A DNA stretch of 64,000 nt from Planctomycetota bacterium (GCA_022566535.1 JADFIR010000005.1:34037-98036), one strand, 5' to 3'; positions 1 through 8,994 are shown, counted from the first letter of the stretch. Numbers and translations are program-made. Notes: a model not told the origin generated them from the letters alone.

Positions 1-336
1 GGTGTCCGGGTCATACAGGGCTGCCTTGAGCTGCCCGCCATCGTTGATGATGCCGATCAGCTGGAACCGAATCGACTCTTGGCGCTTGGCGCTTTTGGAT
101 TCGCGCTGCTGGTCGGTCTCCTGCGGTGCAACGGGATTCCACAGGCGAGCGGCAAAGGCGCCCAGGTCGATGGTGTCCGAAGCGTTCGGCGACTTTTCGA
201 TCAGCCCAGGTGATGGCTGATTCAGGGTGATCGCAGTCCCGGACGAGTATTGTTCAAGCGGAAGCGCCGCCCACCAGGCGCACATCACGATGGCCGATGC
301 ACCGATGAGCCAGGTCATGCGTATCCGGCGCCGCAC
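1..336 (-). CDS. GspC/PilP-like inner-membrane protein, partial (3' end outside window)
   Basis: The minus strand stays open from a GTG at 336-334 to the window edge, 112 codons visible. An Arg-rich start (MRRRIRM) precedes a hydrophobic segment (about residues 8-22), followed by a polar linker. The last visible stretch, around FQLIGIINDGG, resembles the homology region of GspC/PulC or PilP periplasmic domains, which link the inner-membrane platform to the secretin. It lies 13 bp downstream of gspK and so extends the secretion operon. An ATG at 318 is an alternative start but would lose the Arg cluster. The GspC assignment is inference from position, topology and one short motif; a GspL/M-type protein is possible. 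Confidence 0.55.
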   Translation of the reverse strand, partial: MRRRIRMTWLIGASAIVMCAWWAALPLEQYSSGTAITLNQPSPGLIEKSPNASDTIDLGAFAARLWNPVAPQETDQQRESKSAKRQESIRFQLIGIINDGGQLKAALYDPDT

Positions 337-349
337 CGTTCGGATTGGA

Positions 350-1291
350 TCACTCAGGGATCGCAAGGCGCTGCACACACTCCCATGTTGACCGAGACTG
401 CACGTAGACCGCCCACCAGGATCGTCGCAATGTCCCCACGCGCAGGTCGATTCGAAAGGCCCAAGCGTTACTGCTTGCGGCGATCCGGGGCGCCGCTGAG
501 TGCGGGTCAGCGGTCGGAGATAGAGCACTCAGCGAGGCGAGACGCCCTTGGGTTCGAGCGGCGATGATCTGCTCGAGGCCTCCGCGGCCAGCGAGGCGAA
601 GCGCCGCTTCGACAAGGTCCATCGCAGCGGTATTGACGTTGATGCGGCCGGGATTGTGGGTGGCAAGATAGGCGCCGAGGCCGACCCCGCTGGGTTCGCT
701 CGCTGATATACCGGGCGGAGTTGATTCACTTTGCACCTGCGGCGAAGAGTCCTCACCACTTGCTCGTTTGAAGACCATCGGCGGTGATCTCGTGGGCTTT
801 GGAAAGACGCCGATCGCCCCGCCGGTATGCCGCGCCGCCAGGAACAGGTCCAGCCCTGCCGGCTGGTCGCGCGGAATCGTCACCTGATCAAGGACGCGCT
901 TGACGTCGGTGGGAAGTGCGAGGCGAAGCGGCGAACCGGAACGGGCAACATTGATGGGCACCATCCCGCACTGGTCCCACGCGGTGATGCGCAGCTCATG
1001 GTCGGTGGCGTCGATGACCCAGGCATCGTGAAGTACCTGAACCTGCGGGCTCGTCGCCTCAGGCGGCAACACGACGGTTGAGGACTTGGAGGCGAGCCAG
1101 GCGAGGATCGGTGCTTCCGCGGCCCGCAGCAAGTCGTCGGCGACAATGGTGCGCGTCGCGACGATTCGTTGGGTCTTCACGGTTGACGCCAGCCGGGCCA
1201 GGGTCGCCGCCGCGGTGATGGCGACAATCAGCGTGGCCAGGACCAACAACAGGGCCGCTCCGCGCCGAGTTGGAGAATGCGGCCGGGTCAT
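350..1291 (-). CDS. gspK: GspK-like minor pseudopilin
   Basis: Encodes 313 residues. The N-terminus has a basic prepilin-like leader (TRRGAALLLVLATLIVAI) and a hydrophobic helix at about residues 12-33. The rest is a long periplasmic domain, including an N-N-P-G-R-I-N-V-N-T-A-like segment as found in GspK helix-hairpin-helix regions. GspK caps the pseudopilus tip with GspI and GspJ. The start overlaps the end of gspJ by ATGA, indicating translational coupling. The length (about 310 residues) fits GspK. The canonical Glu+5 is not obvious, which is usual for GspK. No truncation seen. Confidence 0.8.
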   Translation of the reverse strand: MTRPHSPTRRGAALLLVLATLIVAITAAATLARLASTVKTQRIVATRTIVADDLLRAAEAPILAWLASKSSTVVLPPEATSPQVQVLHDAWVIDATDHELRITAWDQCGMVPINVARSGSPLRLALPTDVKRVLDQVTIPRDQPAGLDLFLAARHTGGAIGVFPKPTRSPPMVFKRASGEDSSPQVQSESTPPGISASEPSGVGLGAYLATHNPGRINVNTAAMDLVEAALRLAGRGGLEQIIAARTQGRLASLSALSPTADPHSAAPRIAASSNAWAFRIDLRVGTLRRSWWAVYVQSRSTWECVQRLAIPE

Positions 1292-1875
1292 GGCAGAACA
1301 TAGCTCCGCGCGACGTCAGGTCCTTGGATCGAAGTGATGGCGATGGTGAGAAGGTTGTGTTCATGATCGATCTCGCATTGCCATTGGCGTACACGGTCCA
1401 GCAATGGGCGAGTGCATTGCTCGCCGTGCGCGCTTCGCTGCTGCAGTCGCAGCTCGCCGGAGAAGGCGTCGAAGATGTAGCGGTGGGTGGCAGGACCGGT
1501 CACACTTCCGGGGGTCACACGTCCGGGGGTCACAGTTCCGGGGGCGGGGGGGGGGGCGGTCCAACTTCCGGGGGTGGCTCGCGTTCGTATGCGTAGCATC
1601 CCGTCAACGACCTCGACACGGGGCTTCTGATCACTGCGGCCGCCGATTTGCGCGCCCGAGAACCCACTGGAGAAGTCCCCGGAGAAGTCACCGGTGACCA
1701 GGTCATCATGGATCAACTGCAGCGCGGCCTCGGCCGCCGCCCGCCACCGCATCGGCTCGGCGGCGCTTGCGCTTGCCCGAGCCGCCACCTGTGTCCAGGC
1801 GGCGATCGCGAGCGTGATGGGCGTCAGGAGGCTGACCGCCAGCAGCAGCTCAATCATGGTCAGGCCGCGCCTCAT
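1288..1875 (-). CDS. gspJ: GspJ-like minor pseudopilin
   Basis: Start placed at the ATG overlapping the gspI stop (ATGA). This gives a classic prepilin leader RRGLTMIELLLAVSLLT with Glu+5 and a single N-terminal hydrophobic helix. An upstream in-frame ATG at 1914 would add 13 residues unlike a prepilin leader. The product is 195 residues, within the GspJ range. Two low-complexity patches are odd: a Gly-Asp-Phe-Ser series near residues 57-70 and a Pro-Gly-Thr-Val series near residues 117-130. The latter is encoded by near-tandem repeats of a TCCGGGGGTCAC-type unit at about 1505-1575. It probably forms the tip complex with GspI and GspK. Confidence 0.8.
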   Translation of the reverse strand: MRRGLTMIELLLAVSLLTPITLAIAAWTQVAARASASAAEPMRWRAAAEAALQLIHDDLVTGDFSGDFSSGFSGAQIGGRSDQKPRVEVVDGMLRIRTRATPGSWTAPPPAPGTVTPGRVTPGSVTGPATHRYIFDAFSGELRLQQRSAHGEQCTRPLLDRVRQWQCEIDHEHNLLTIAITSIQGPDVARSYVLP

Positions 1876-2267
1876 GGAACGGGCTCCTCTGTATCGTGAT
1901 GAACCGGAACCCACCGGAAGATGAACGTTTTACCAGATGAGAACGCCAGCCAGGTGTGATCTACTTCAGCATCTTGTGCCCTCAGGCGGCGCACGGTCAC
2001 CAGCGGGCGTTGCGGATGTTCCGGCCAGGGCAACTGGAGTTCATCATGCTCAGACGGTGATTTGGCGCTGAAGGTGGAAGGATCGGCGAGGAATGAATCG
2101 GCGAGTCGAGCCAACTCGAAGAGTTCAAACGGCGCGTCCGGGGGCGGGGGTGCCCCCAAGGCGCGCATCGCCCGCTGCAGCATCGGCATGCACGCAGCGG
2201 CGAGCATCGCCAACAGGACCGTGGCCGCGAGGACTTCCACGAGTGTCAAGGCGCGCCGGATTCTCAT
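1872..2267 (-). CDS. gspI: GspI-like minor pseudopilin
   Basis: Encodes 131 residues. The N-terminus MRIRRALTLVEVLAATVLLAML is a canonical class III prepilin signal: basic leader, then T-L-V-E-V with Glu at +5, then a hydrophobic helix. The length is typical of GspI. The start codon overlaps the gspH stop (ATGA at 2264-2267) and the stop overlaps the gspJ start. A Pro-rich patch (APPPPDAP) follows the helix. It would be processed by a prepilin peptidase, which is not encoded in this window, and assemble at the pseudopilus tip. Confidence 0.82.
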   Translation of the reverse strand: MRIRRALTLVEVLAATVLLAMLAAACMPMLQRAMRALGAPPPPDAPFELFELARLADSFLADPSTFSAKSPSEHDELQLPWPEHPQRPLVTVRRLRAQDAEVDHTWLAFSSGKTFIFRWVPVHHDTEEPVP

Positions 2268-2728
2268 CGCTTCGACTCCGTGATCAGGCCGGTCAACCCC
2301 CAGACACGCCAGTGGATGACTCGTTGGGCGGTGCGAACCTCGACGTCGTAGTCCACGGTTCGACCGAGCCGATCAAACACGATTGATTGGGTGCGCGGAT
2401 CGACACGCAATCGCCCCCAGACGCCGTCGGGTAACCCGACCGTTGTCAATCGCTCATTTGACTCGACCGAGTGAAGTGTCACTGCATTGCCTTGGTCGTC
2501 GACACTCATGACCACCGGGCCCAGGCTGCGACTGAAGAGCCGCGCGCGTGCATCCAGATCGCGCCATTGCGCCGCAGCAGCGTGGAGCCGAGCGCTGTCA
2601 CTGGCGGCCGTGAGCCCGACGGTCGCCACGCCCGCCACCATCGAGACGATGACGATGACCGCCATGACCTCAATCAGTGTGAATGCGGACCGAGCGCCAT
2701 GATCTGATTGGTTGCACTTCGCCATCAT
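2264..2728 (-). CDS. gspH: GspH-like minor pseudopilin
   Basis: Encodes 154 residues starting immediately after the gspG stop (TAG ATG ATG). The prepilin motif is SAFTLIEVMAVIVIVSMVAG, with Glu+5 and a hydrophobic helix at about residues 15-38. The remainder fits the GspH/FimT periplasmic domain. The second of the two adjacent Met codons could equally be the start. Its place between gspG and gspI is the standard T2SS order. It is distinguished from GspG by the absence of the WPSNDQGL-type region. Confidence 0.8.
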   Translation of the reverse strand: MMAKCNQSDHGARSAFTLIEVMAVIVIVSMVAGVATVGLTAASDSARLHAAAAQWRDLDARARLFSRSLGPVVMSVDDQGNAVTLHSVESNERLTTVGLPDGVWGRLRVDPRTQSIVFDRLGRTVDYDVEVRTAQRVIHWRVWGLTGLITESKR

Positions 2729-3217
2729 CTAATCGATCCCCCGCAGGTTCGCGGAGCTGATGTCTGCGCTCTCGCCTTCACCGCCCGGCTGGCCGTCGGC
2801 GCCGTAGCAGAGCACTTCATACGGGTGACCGCTCGGCCCGGGCGTTACATAGAGGTAGGTGCGCATCCACGGATCGAGAAGTTGACCTGGGTTCAGGTAA
2901 TAGGAAGCGGACGGCGTGGTCTGACCGTCGGTCAACACTGCGAGCCCTTGGTCATTGGATGGCCAGGCGCTGTGCTCGAGTCGGTACGTTTCCAGTTGAC
3001 TCACGATGATGCCGATTCCGCTCTTGGCCAGCTCGTGCTTGGCCTTGCCGAAAGAGCCGGAGAACCCCACCAGAAGCGTGCCGGCGATCAGACCCAGGAT
3101 GACCACGACCGCGAGTATCTCCACCAGCGTCATACCCCTTTGGCGCTTTTGCGCTTCGTCGCTCCATCGCTTCTTCCCTCGATGCCTCGATGCCTTGATG
3201 CCTGGTTGCCTTCCCAT
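2729..3217 (-). CDS. gspG: GspG major pseudopilin
   Basis: Start set at 3217, where TGATG overlaps the gspF stop and a strong AGGAGGT lies 6 bp upstream. A longer frame reaching 3304 has no such support. The product is 162 residues. A long basic leader of about 28 residues precedes GMTLVEILAVVVILGLIAG (Glu+5). The GspG signature follows: a Y-R-L-E-H segment, WPSNDQGL, a Pro-rich Y-L-N-P loop, and a C-terminal region with Asp and Gly residues (CYGADGQPGGEG) that in GspG proteins binds calcium. It is the main pseudopilus subunit of the secretion system. Confidence 0.9.
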   Translation of the reverse strand: MGRQPGIKASRHRGKKRWSDEAQKRQRGMTLVEILAVVVILGLIAGTLLVGFSGSFGKAKHELAKSGIGIIVSQLETYRLEHSAWPSNDQGLAVLTDGQTTPSASYYLNPGQLLDPWMRTYLYVTPGPSGHPYEVLCYGADGQPGGEGESADISSANLRGID

Positions 3218-4572
3218 CACAACACCTCCTGCATTCGCAATAGCGGCAATACGGCCGCCATGACCACGATTCCCACCAACATGGCGAGCGCCAGGATCAC
3301 ACACGGCTCGAGCAGCGTCGCGAGTCGATCGATGAGCCGATTGGCCTGGCGGGCGTAGCGATGACCGATGCGTTCCAGCAGCACATCCAGCTCACCGCTG
3401 GCCTGGCCGATCTCCAGCAGGCGGCGGAACTCCGGGTCAAACCAGTGCTCGTCATCCAGGGCTGCCGAGAGTTCCTCACCCCGCTCAACGTGATCAGCCG
3501 CGTCGAGCAGCCGGCGCCCCAAGTGGCCTGTGGCGGTGGGCGCGAGCACCCGCAGGGCTTCGACCATGGGCACGCCGCTGCGCAGCAACTGGGCCAGCTG
3601 CAGGGCAAGCCGCGCGACTGCCATTCGACGCAGTACCTTCGGAGAAAGGTCTCGCAACCAACGCGGTAGCTCGACTCCGTACGGAGCGGCGGCGCCCGCG
3701 GCCACCACGACCATTGCGATAAGGGCAAATAGAACGAGAACGATCGCCAACCAGTACCCGGCGAGGAACTGACCGAACGCCATCACCTTGGCGGTCAGGG
3801 CCGGCGTCTCGATGTCCGCATCGGCCAGGACTTGCGTGAGGTCCGGTAGGGTCTTTGTGCTCAGGAACACCACGACGCCGAGGCCGACCATGGCCACAAT
3901 CGATGGATACGCCAAGGCGCTGATGAGCTTGTGGCTCAACTCGCCGCTGCGCTCGTGCCGCTGGGCCACCGATCTGAGCACCTCCGCCAAGGTGCCGCTG
4001 TGCTGGCCGGCCTGAACCATCGCGATCTCACTTCCCTCGAACCACGATGGGTGGTTGCTCATGGCCAGGGCAAGTGACGAGCCTGACCGCAACTGTTCGC
4101 GGATGTTGACGAGCATGGATCGCAAACTCGACCCCCGGAAGTACTCCCGGACGCTCGTCCTGCGCGTGGTCGTACCGATCACCGTGTCCACGGCTTCCAG
4201 CAGTGGCAGACCGGAGCTGAGCATCGTGGCCAGGCTGTCGAAGAGCTCCGCGCGCTGATGCCGGCGACGTACCCGGAAGTAGCGCTGAGCGCTGCCCAAG
4301 ATGGATCGCCGGGCCTCGTGCCACCAACTCAAACGGCCGGCGTGGCGCAGATGATCGGCTCTGGACGATCGGACGGGGCGCAGGTCAACTACCTGCAGAC
4401 CGATGCGCCGTAGCGCTGCCCGTACATCGGCAGCACATTCGCCGGCCAGTTCGCCGGCGCGCCTCGCCCGCCCCCCGGAACCCCCGGAACTCGCGGAAAT
4501 CGCGGAATCCCCGGAGCCCCCGGCACCCCCGGGACTTTGAATCTCAACTGCGGTGTATCGCCAGACGGTCAT
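3217..4572 (-). CDS. gspF: GspF inner-membrane platform protein
   Basis: Encodes 451 residues with two T2SSF domains (about residues 105-230 and 310-440) and three hydrophobic segments near 223-245, 268-295 and 420-445. This matches GspF/PilC, which couples the ATPase to the pseudopilus. The start overlaps the gspE stop (ATGA at 4569-4572). An unusual Gly/Ser-rich insertion (about residues 12-36) sits between the first beta strand and the first conserved domain. It is encoded by short CCCCGGA/CGCGGAA-type repeats at about 4475-4545. The length exceeds the usual ~405 residues mainly through this insertion. Confidence 0.9.
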   Translation of the reverse strand: MTVWRYTAVEIQSPGGAGGSGDSAISASSGGSGGRARRAGELAGECAADVRAALRRIGLQVVDLRPVRSSRADHLRHAGRLSWWHEARRSILGSAQRYFRVRRRHQRAELFDSLATMLSSGLPLLEAVDTVIGTTTRRTSVREYFRGSSLRSMLVNIREQLRSGSSLALAMSNHPSWFEGSEIAMVQAGQHSGTLAEVLRSVAQRHERSGELSHKLISALAYPSIVAMVGLGVVVFLSTKTLPDLTQVLADADIETPALTAKVMAFGQFLAGYWLAIVLVLFALIAMVVVAAGAAAPYGVELPRWLRDLSPKVLRRMAVARLALQLAQLLRSGVPMVEALRVLAPTATGHLGRRLLDAADHVERGEELSAALDDEHWFDPEFRRLLEIGQASGELDVLLERIGHRYARQANRLIDRLATLLEPCVILALAMLVGIVVMAAVLPLLRMQEVL

Positions 4573-6107
4573 CCCGAACCCTCCACGACGCGCTTGGCTT
4601 CCGCCTGGGTGGTCCGACCGGTAGCGACCAGGCGCTCACCCTCTTCGCGCAGGGTTCGCAGACCGCCGGCCTTGGCCGCAGCGCGCAAAATGGCCAGAGT
4701 GGCGCGGTTGGAGATCAGCTCGCGGATCGATTCATCAATCGTCATCAACTCGAACAACCCGGTGCGGCCGAGAAAGCCGGTGCCCAGGCATTCATCACAG
4801 CCGTCTCCATTGCAATCAGCGTGGATGAGCCGCACCAATCGCTGGGCGAGCACCGCGGCAAGTGAAGCGCTGACCAGGTACGGCTCAATGCCCAGGTCGA
4901 TCAGCCTGGTCACGGCGCTGGCGGCGTCGTTGGTGTGTAGGGTGGAGAAGACCAGGTGGCCGGTGAGGCTGGCCTGGATCGCCATGCGAGCCGTCTCGGC
5001 GTCGCGGACCTCACCCACCATCACCACATCGGGATCTTGACGAAGAATATGACGGAGTCCGGTGGCGAAGGTGATTCCCTTCTTGGTGTTCACCTGAGAC
5101 TGACTGATGGCCAGCCCCACTGTGGAGAGCTCGTATTCGATCGGGTCCTCGATGGTCATGATGTTGACTTCGGCCGAGCCGGTGCGCCGCAGCGTCGAAT
5201 AGAGCGTGGTGGTCTTGCCCGAGCCGGTGGGACCGGTGACCAGGATGATGCCGTTGGTGCGGCCGGCTCGATCCAGATACCGCTCGGCCACTTCCGAGGG
5301 CATGCCGAGCTTCTCAAACCCCCGGAAGCTCTCACACAGCTGATGCGCGTTGTCCAGCAGTCGAACCACGGCCCGTTCGCCGTAGCTCGTCGGAAGCGTG
5401 CTGATGCGCAGGTCAATCGCTCGATGGGCGATCCTGACCGTGGCTCGCCCATCCTGCGGAATCCGCCGCTCGGCGATGTCCATTCGCCCCATGACCTTGA
5501 TGCGGCTCACGACGGCCGTGGTCAGCTTCCGGGGGAGCTCGCGAACCGTGTGCAGGACGCCGTCGAGCCGGTAACGCACCAGGGTGCGGTCATCCAGCGG
5601 CTGGAAGTGCACATCACTCGCCCGGCGTCCCAACGCTTCAAACAAAAGCGCATCAACGAGCTTGACCACCGGCCCTTTGCCCTGGGTGCTGAGTAGATCG
5701 CGATCGGCTTCGGCCAAGAGACGATCGATGTCAGCGGTGTCGTACTGATCAATCTCATCACCCGCTGCGTCATCAGCCTCGGCGGATCGCCCGTAGACCT
5801 CATCGATCATGCGCGCGATTGCCTCGGCGTCGGCAATAACCGGATGAACGTTGACCCCCAGCCGAACACCGACGTTGAAGATGGCCGCAGGATCGGTTGA
5901 TTCAGAGACGGCGAGTTGCTCGACGCCGTCAATTCGACCTTGTGAGAGGATCAAGTGTTGGCGCGCAAAGTCGCGGGGGACCAGTGTCACGAACTCCTGA
6001 CCGACTGCGTCGCAGCGCAGATCAAATGATTGATCGTCGGCGGTCGCGACATCCTCACCAGGAGCATCGACGGCACGGTCCATGGATGGTGCATGCGCCC
6101 CGCTCAT
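4569..6107 (-). CDS. gspE: GspE secretion ATPase
   Basis: The start at 6107 overlaps the gspD stop (ATGA); an upstream ATG at 6137 has no equivalent support. The product is 512 residues: an MshEN-like N-terminal domain, then the hexameric AAA ATPase. Walker A is GPTGSGKTT (about residue 290), with an Asp box and Walker B DPDVVMVGEVRDAE (about 355), and a His box (STLHTNDA). The zinc region near residue 430 is short (CNGDGCDEC), with three clustered Cys rather than the usual spaced CxxC pairs. It powers pseudopilus assembly from the cytoplasmic face together with GspF. Confidence 0.93.
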   Translation of the reverse strand: MSGAHAPSMDRAVDAPGEDVATADDQSFDLRCDAVGQEFVTLVPRDFARQHLILSQGRIDGVEQLAVSESTDPAAIFNVGVRLGVNVHPVIADAEAIARMIDEVYGRSAEADDAAGDEIDQYDTADIDRLLAEADRDLLSTQGKGPVVKLVDALLFEALGRRASDVHFQPLDDRTLVRYRLDGVLHTVRELPRKLTTAVVSRIKVMGRMDIAERRIPQDGRATVRIAHRAIDLRISTLPTSYGERAVVRLLDNAHQLCESFRGFEKLGMPSEVAERYLDRAGRTNGIILVTGPTGSGKTTTLYSTLRRTGSAEVNIMTIEDPIEYELSTVGLAISQSQVNTKKGITFATGLRHILRQDPDVVMVGEVRDAETARMAIQASLTGHLVFSTLHTNDAASAVTRLIDLGIEPYLVSASLAAVLAQRLVRLIHADCNGDGCDECLGTGFLGRTGLFELMTIDESIRELISNRATLAILRAAAKAGGLRTLREEGERLVATGRTTQAEAKRVVEGSG

Positions 6108-8359
6108 CGGATCACCCTCGGTTCGACTTCCGGCCACCCGTCATCCACACCGGCGGCGAGCACATCCAGGTCGCTGAGGTACTTCAGATCCTCAAACCCA
6201 CCGTGGCGCAGGATGTCGGCCCGGATGAAGATGTAGAACCGTGATAGGCTCCTGGATTTCGAGCGGCTCTTGAACAACTCGCCCAAAAAAGGGATGTCAC
6301 CCAGCAGCGGCACCTGGGAGACCGCTTCGGCGGCGCTTTGGACCTCAAGGCCTCCCACCACGACCGTGTACCCATCGGGGATCGTCACCACGCTTTGAAT
6401 CGTGTTCTGCTGGCGTGGCGGTGGAAGGGATGGATCACTCGATTCACCCACGAACGAGCTCAGCGAGACCGAGTACTCCAGGGTCAGATGGTCGCCTTCG
6501 GCGATCTGCGGCGTGACCGTCACCGTAGTGCCCGCGTCCTGCGTGCCGCCGAAGGAGGTGGTGGCGATGGTGTCCGAAGCGTTGGTGGCCAGGAAGGGTT
6601 CCTGCAGGACCGAGTCCAGTGTCGCCTGCTGGTTGTTGTTGACCAATACTTTGGGGATGTTCAGTGTCCGGCCGTCGTTGACCGTCTGTAACGCCCGGAT
6701 CAGGACCCGAAAATCGCCCGGGCTCAGTACGAAGCCGCTGAAGCCGCGGCCCGCCGGTGACGTGACTTGATCGACACCCGCGGCGCCAAGCCCGAACAGC
6801 GACGAGAGGGTGATCAACGTACTGCCGCTGATCCCCATATTCTCCAGCTCCACGCCAAGGTCTAGCGTGTCACCTTCAGTCATGCTCACCATCAGCGCCT
6901 CGATCATCACCTGGGGTTGACGCACATCCAACGTGCGGATGAGCTCCTCAAGTTGGTCGAGCCGCCGGGCATCGCCGATGGCGATGAGCGTGTTCGTCCC
7001 TTCGTCAGCGGTCAGGATGAGTGATGGTTCAGCTTCAGTCGGCAGCGTGCGGGTCCCATACGGGCGTTCCTCGGCCTCATGCGGACGCCTCTGCTCTTGT
7101 GTGGCCATGAGTTCGGCAATCACCCCAGGTGGTAGCACTTCCCGCACAGTTCGCTGTGGGCTCGATCGCTCGTCGCGCCCGAGCCTCGGGCGGAACTCGC
7201 CTGCTTGCAGCACGCCGGCCTCGATGAGGCTTGACAGCACCTCCATGATCTCGTGGACGCTGCGATTGCGTATGGGGAACGCTCGCACCGGTCGTCGGGC
7301 CTCGATCGCGACTGAATCCAACCGTTCAATCAGGTCGTCGATCTGTTCATGCTCAGCAGCGGTCGCCGTGACGATAAGCGTGCCGGTAAGCTCATCGCTG
7401 ACCAGCCGCCACCGATCTGCTGAGCCGCGCGGGCCGGGATCGCGCGCGGTCTGCTCGATGAGCCGGCCCACCTCCGCAATTGAGAAATACCGAGGCGCGT
7501 AGCTGCGGGTCTCCACCGTTTGGCGCTGATCGAAGCGCTGAATCAGCTCCAACCACGGCTCGATCTCGTCCTGCGGGGCGACCAACACGATCGCGTTGCC
7601 GTCCGAAACGGGCGAGAGCTTGCCGACGAGTGGCTTGACGGCGATCGCATTGTGGGCGGTGGCGGCGGCCGTCACCAGCGCGGCCAGTTGCGTGGCGTTG
7701 AGATGCTGCGAGGGAATCTGGCGGATGATGGTGTCGGTGCCCGGAATGTCGATGAGCTCGATCAACTGCAGTATCTGGTCAATCCGCGGGCGCAAGTCTG
7801 ACAGCAGGAGGCGCTGCTCATCGCCCAGAGCGATGACCGAACCCCCCGGCGTGGAGACGATCGGCTTGACTGCCTCGATCACGTCCTTGACCGGCCGGTG
7901 CTTCAGATCCAGGATCACCGTCGCAAACCCCGCGATCGTTTGGGGTCGGGGTGGGAACGCAGGCTCGATTCGAGCCGTGCTTGCGGCCTCGGATAGCTTG
8001 ACGATGCTGAGCACTTCGTTGCCGGGCATCTGGATACTGGTCAATCCCCGCGCTGCTAGCAGCTGATTGGTCAGCGCCCAGAGCTGCTCATCACTCACCG
8101 CGGCACCGAGGCGCAGGGTCACGGTTACTCCCTGCAACGTCCGCGCGTCGTATTCGATCTTCAATCCCAGGCGCTGAGCGCTCAGGTCCACCAGCCGGGC
8201 CAGCTGTACCTCGCCCGAGAGGGTCGTGCGGGCCAAGTCGTCTGTCTGGCCCATGGCCGGCAGCTGCAGCGCAGCCGAGAGGTACAACAGCCACGTACCC
8301 AGGCACGCTCCGACCGTCCGCGATGACACGAATCGAGCTATCCGTAGACTGAGCGCCAT
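6104..8359 (-). CDS. gspD: GspD secretin
   Basis: Start chosen at 8359 because MALSLRIARF begins a signal peptide ending near LQLPAMGQ. Longer frames reaching 8494 run into the upstream inverted repeat. The product is 751 residues. It has N0/N-type modules (several N-R-V-type repeats with VEAVKPI and V-I-R-Q-I-P-S-Q-H-L motifs), then the secretin domain (VMIEALMVSMTEGDTLDLGV) ending in the conserved VPLLGDIPFLGELF block. It forms the outer-membrane channel. It is the first gene of the D-E-F-G-H-I-J-K operon; no separate pilotin is visible. Confidence 0.92.
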   Translation of the reverse strand: MALSLRIARFVSSRTVGACLGTWLLYLSAALQLPAMGQTDDLARTTLSGEVQLARLVDLSAQRLGLKIEYDARTLQGVTVTLRLGAAVSDEQLWALTNQLLAARGLTSIQMPGNEVLSIVKLSEAASTARIEPAFPPRPQTIAGFATVILDLKHRPVKDVIEAVKPIVSTPGGSVIALGDEQRLLLSDLRPRIDQILQLIELIDIPGTDTIIRQIPSQHLNATQLAALVTAAATAHNAIAVKPLVGKLSPVSDGNAIVLVAPQDEIEPWLELIQRFDQRQTVETRSYAPRYFSIAEVGRLIEQTARDPGPRGSADRWRLVSDELTGTLIVTATAAEHEQIDDLIERLDSVAIEARRPVRAFPIRNRSVHEIMEVLSSLIEAGVLQAGEFRPRLGRDERSSPQRTVREVLPPGVIAELMATQEQRRPHEAEERPYGTRTLPTEAEPSLILTADEGTNTLIAIGDARRLDQLEELIRTLDVRQPQVMIEALMVSMTEGDTLDLGVELENMGISGSTLITLSSLFGLGAAGVDQVTSPAGRGFSGFVLSPGDFRVLIRALQTVNDGRTLNIPKVLVNNNQQATLDSVLQEPFLATNASDTIATTSFGGTQDAGTTVTVTPQIAEGDHLTLEYSVSLSSFVGESSDPSLPPPRQQNTIQSVVTIPDGYTVVVGGLEVQSAAEAVSQVPLLGDIPFLGELFKSRSKSRSLSRFYIFIRADILRHGGFEDLKYLSDLDVLAAGVDDGWPEVEPRVIR

Positions 8360-8470
8360 GAGGTCCAAACGTCGATGAAGCGGGCAAGGGCCATGCTTGT
8401 CCATTGCAACACCCGGGCACCTTCGCGATCGCTCATGCTCTTTGAACAAGACCGCCCTTGCGACCAGGAA

Positions 8471-8509
8471 TCCAGTATTTGGAATTTGAAGCAAGCTCCA
8501 AATAGTCGA
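8471..8509. promoter_or_regulatory. 13-13-13 inverted repeat upstream of gspD
   Basis: The left arm is TCCAGTATTTGGA (8471-8483), then a 13-base spacer, then a right arm TCCAAATAGTCGA (8497-8509) that matches the reverse complement with two mismatches. The same architecture with perfect arms and a related spacer (core TTGA-GCAA) occurs at 10867-10905. It lies about 110 bp upstream of the gspD start. It is probably an operator, possibly for the neighbouring winged-helix proteins; a transcribed hairpin is the alternative. Confidence 0.6.
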
Positions 8510-8616
8510 TGGCAGCGCGATCGTTCACGCCGGTCTTGTCGGGTGTGTGCTTCAGGCTGGGAGCTTGGAGTTGAACAGCATCCTCGGTCCATCATCATCG
8601 TGGGACGAATTGGCAG

Positions 8617-8994
8617 ATGCCCAAGACACGCCCCAAGCGCCGTCAGAAGAAGTATGCAAGCTCATCGCTCGTCGATCTCTTAGGACTGCTTCGCAGCGAG
8701 CCGCGGCGGCGCATCCTGATCCAGCTGGCCGCAGGGCCGAAGGACGTGGCGACCCTGGCCGCGGAGATGAAGCTTTCGGCTTCAACCGTCAGATACCATC
8801 TGGGGAGACTGCGGGACCGCCGCTTGGTGCACGTCAGGCGAGTCGCGAAGCGCTGCCTGTTCCGGCACTCCCCCAACGTCAGTGCCATTGTGGGCCGCCA
8901 AAGGGTGATCTTGAGGGTGGCCACGCCAGATGGCAGCCAAGTGACGTTGATGATCCCTGCTCAAGTCGGCGGCCGCCAGGCGAGGTACAAATAG
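8617..8994 (+). CDS. ArsR-like winged-helix regulator
   Basis: Encodes 125 residues. A basic N-terminus precedes a winged helix at about residues 18-80: LLRSEPRRRILIQLAAGPKD, then VATLAAEMKLSASTVRYHL as helix-turn-helix, and a wing LVHVRRVAKRCLF. The C-terminal ~40 residues (VILRVATPDGSQVTLMIP) may form a beta domain rather than a metal site; no ArsR-type CxC motif is present. It is paralogous to the product at 9525-9932, which has the same order of elements, including a terminal VTIQLP strand. It is transcribed divergently from gspD. The ribosome site is weak (GGCAG just before the ATG). Confidence 0.75.
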   Translation: MPKTRPKRRQKKYASSSLVDLLGLLRSEPRRRILIQLAAGPKDVATLAAEMKLSASTVRYHLGRLRDRRLVHVRRVAKRCLFRHSPNVSAIVGRQRVILRVATPDGSQVTLMIPAQVGGRQARYK

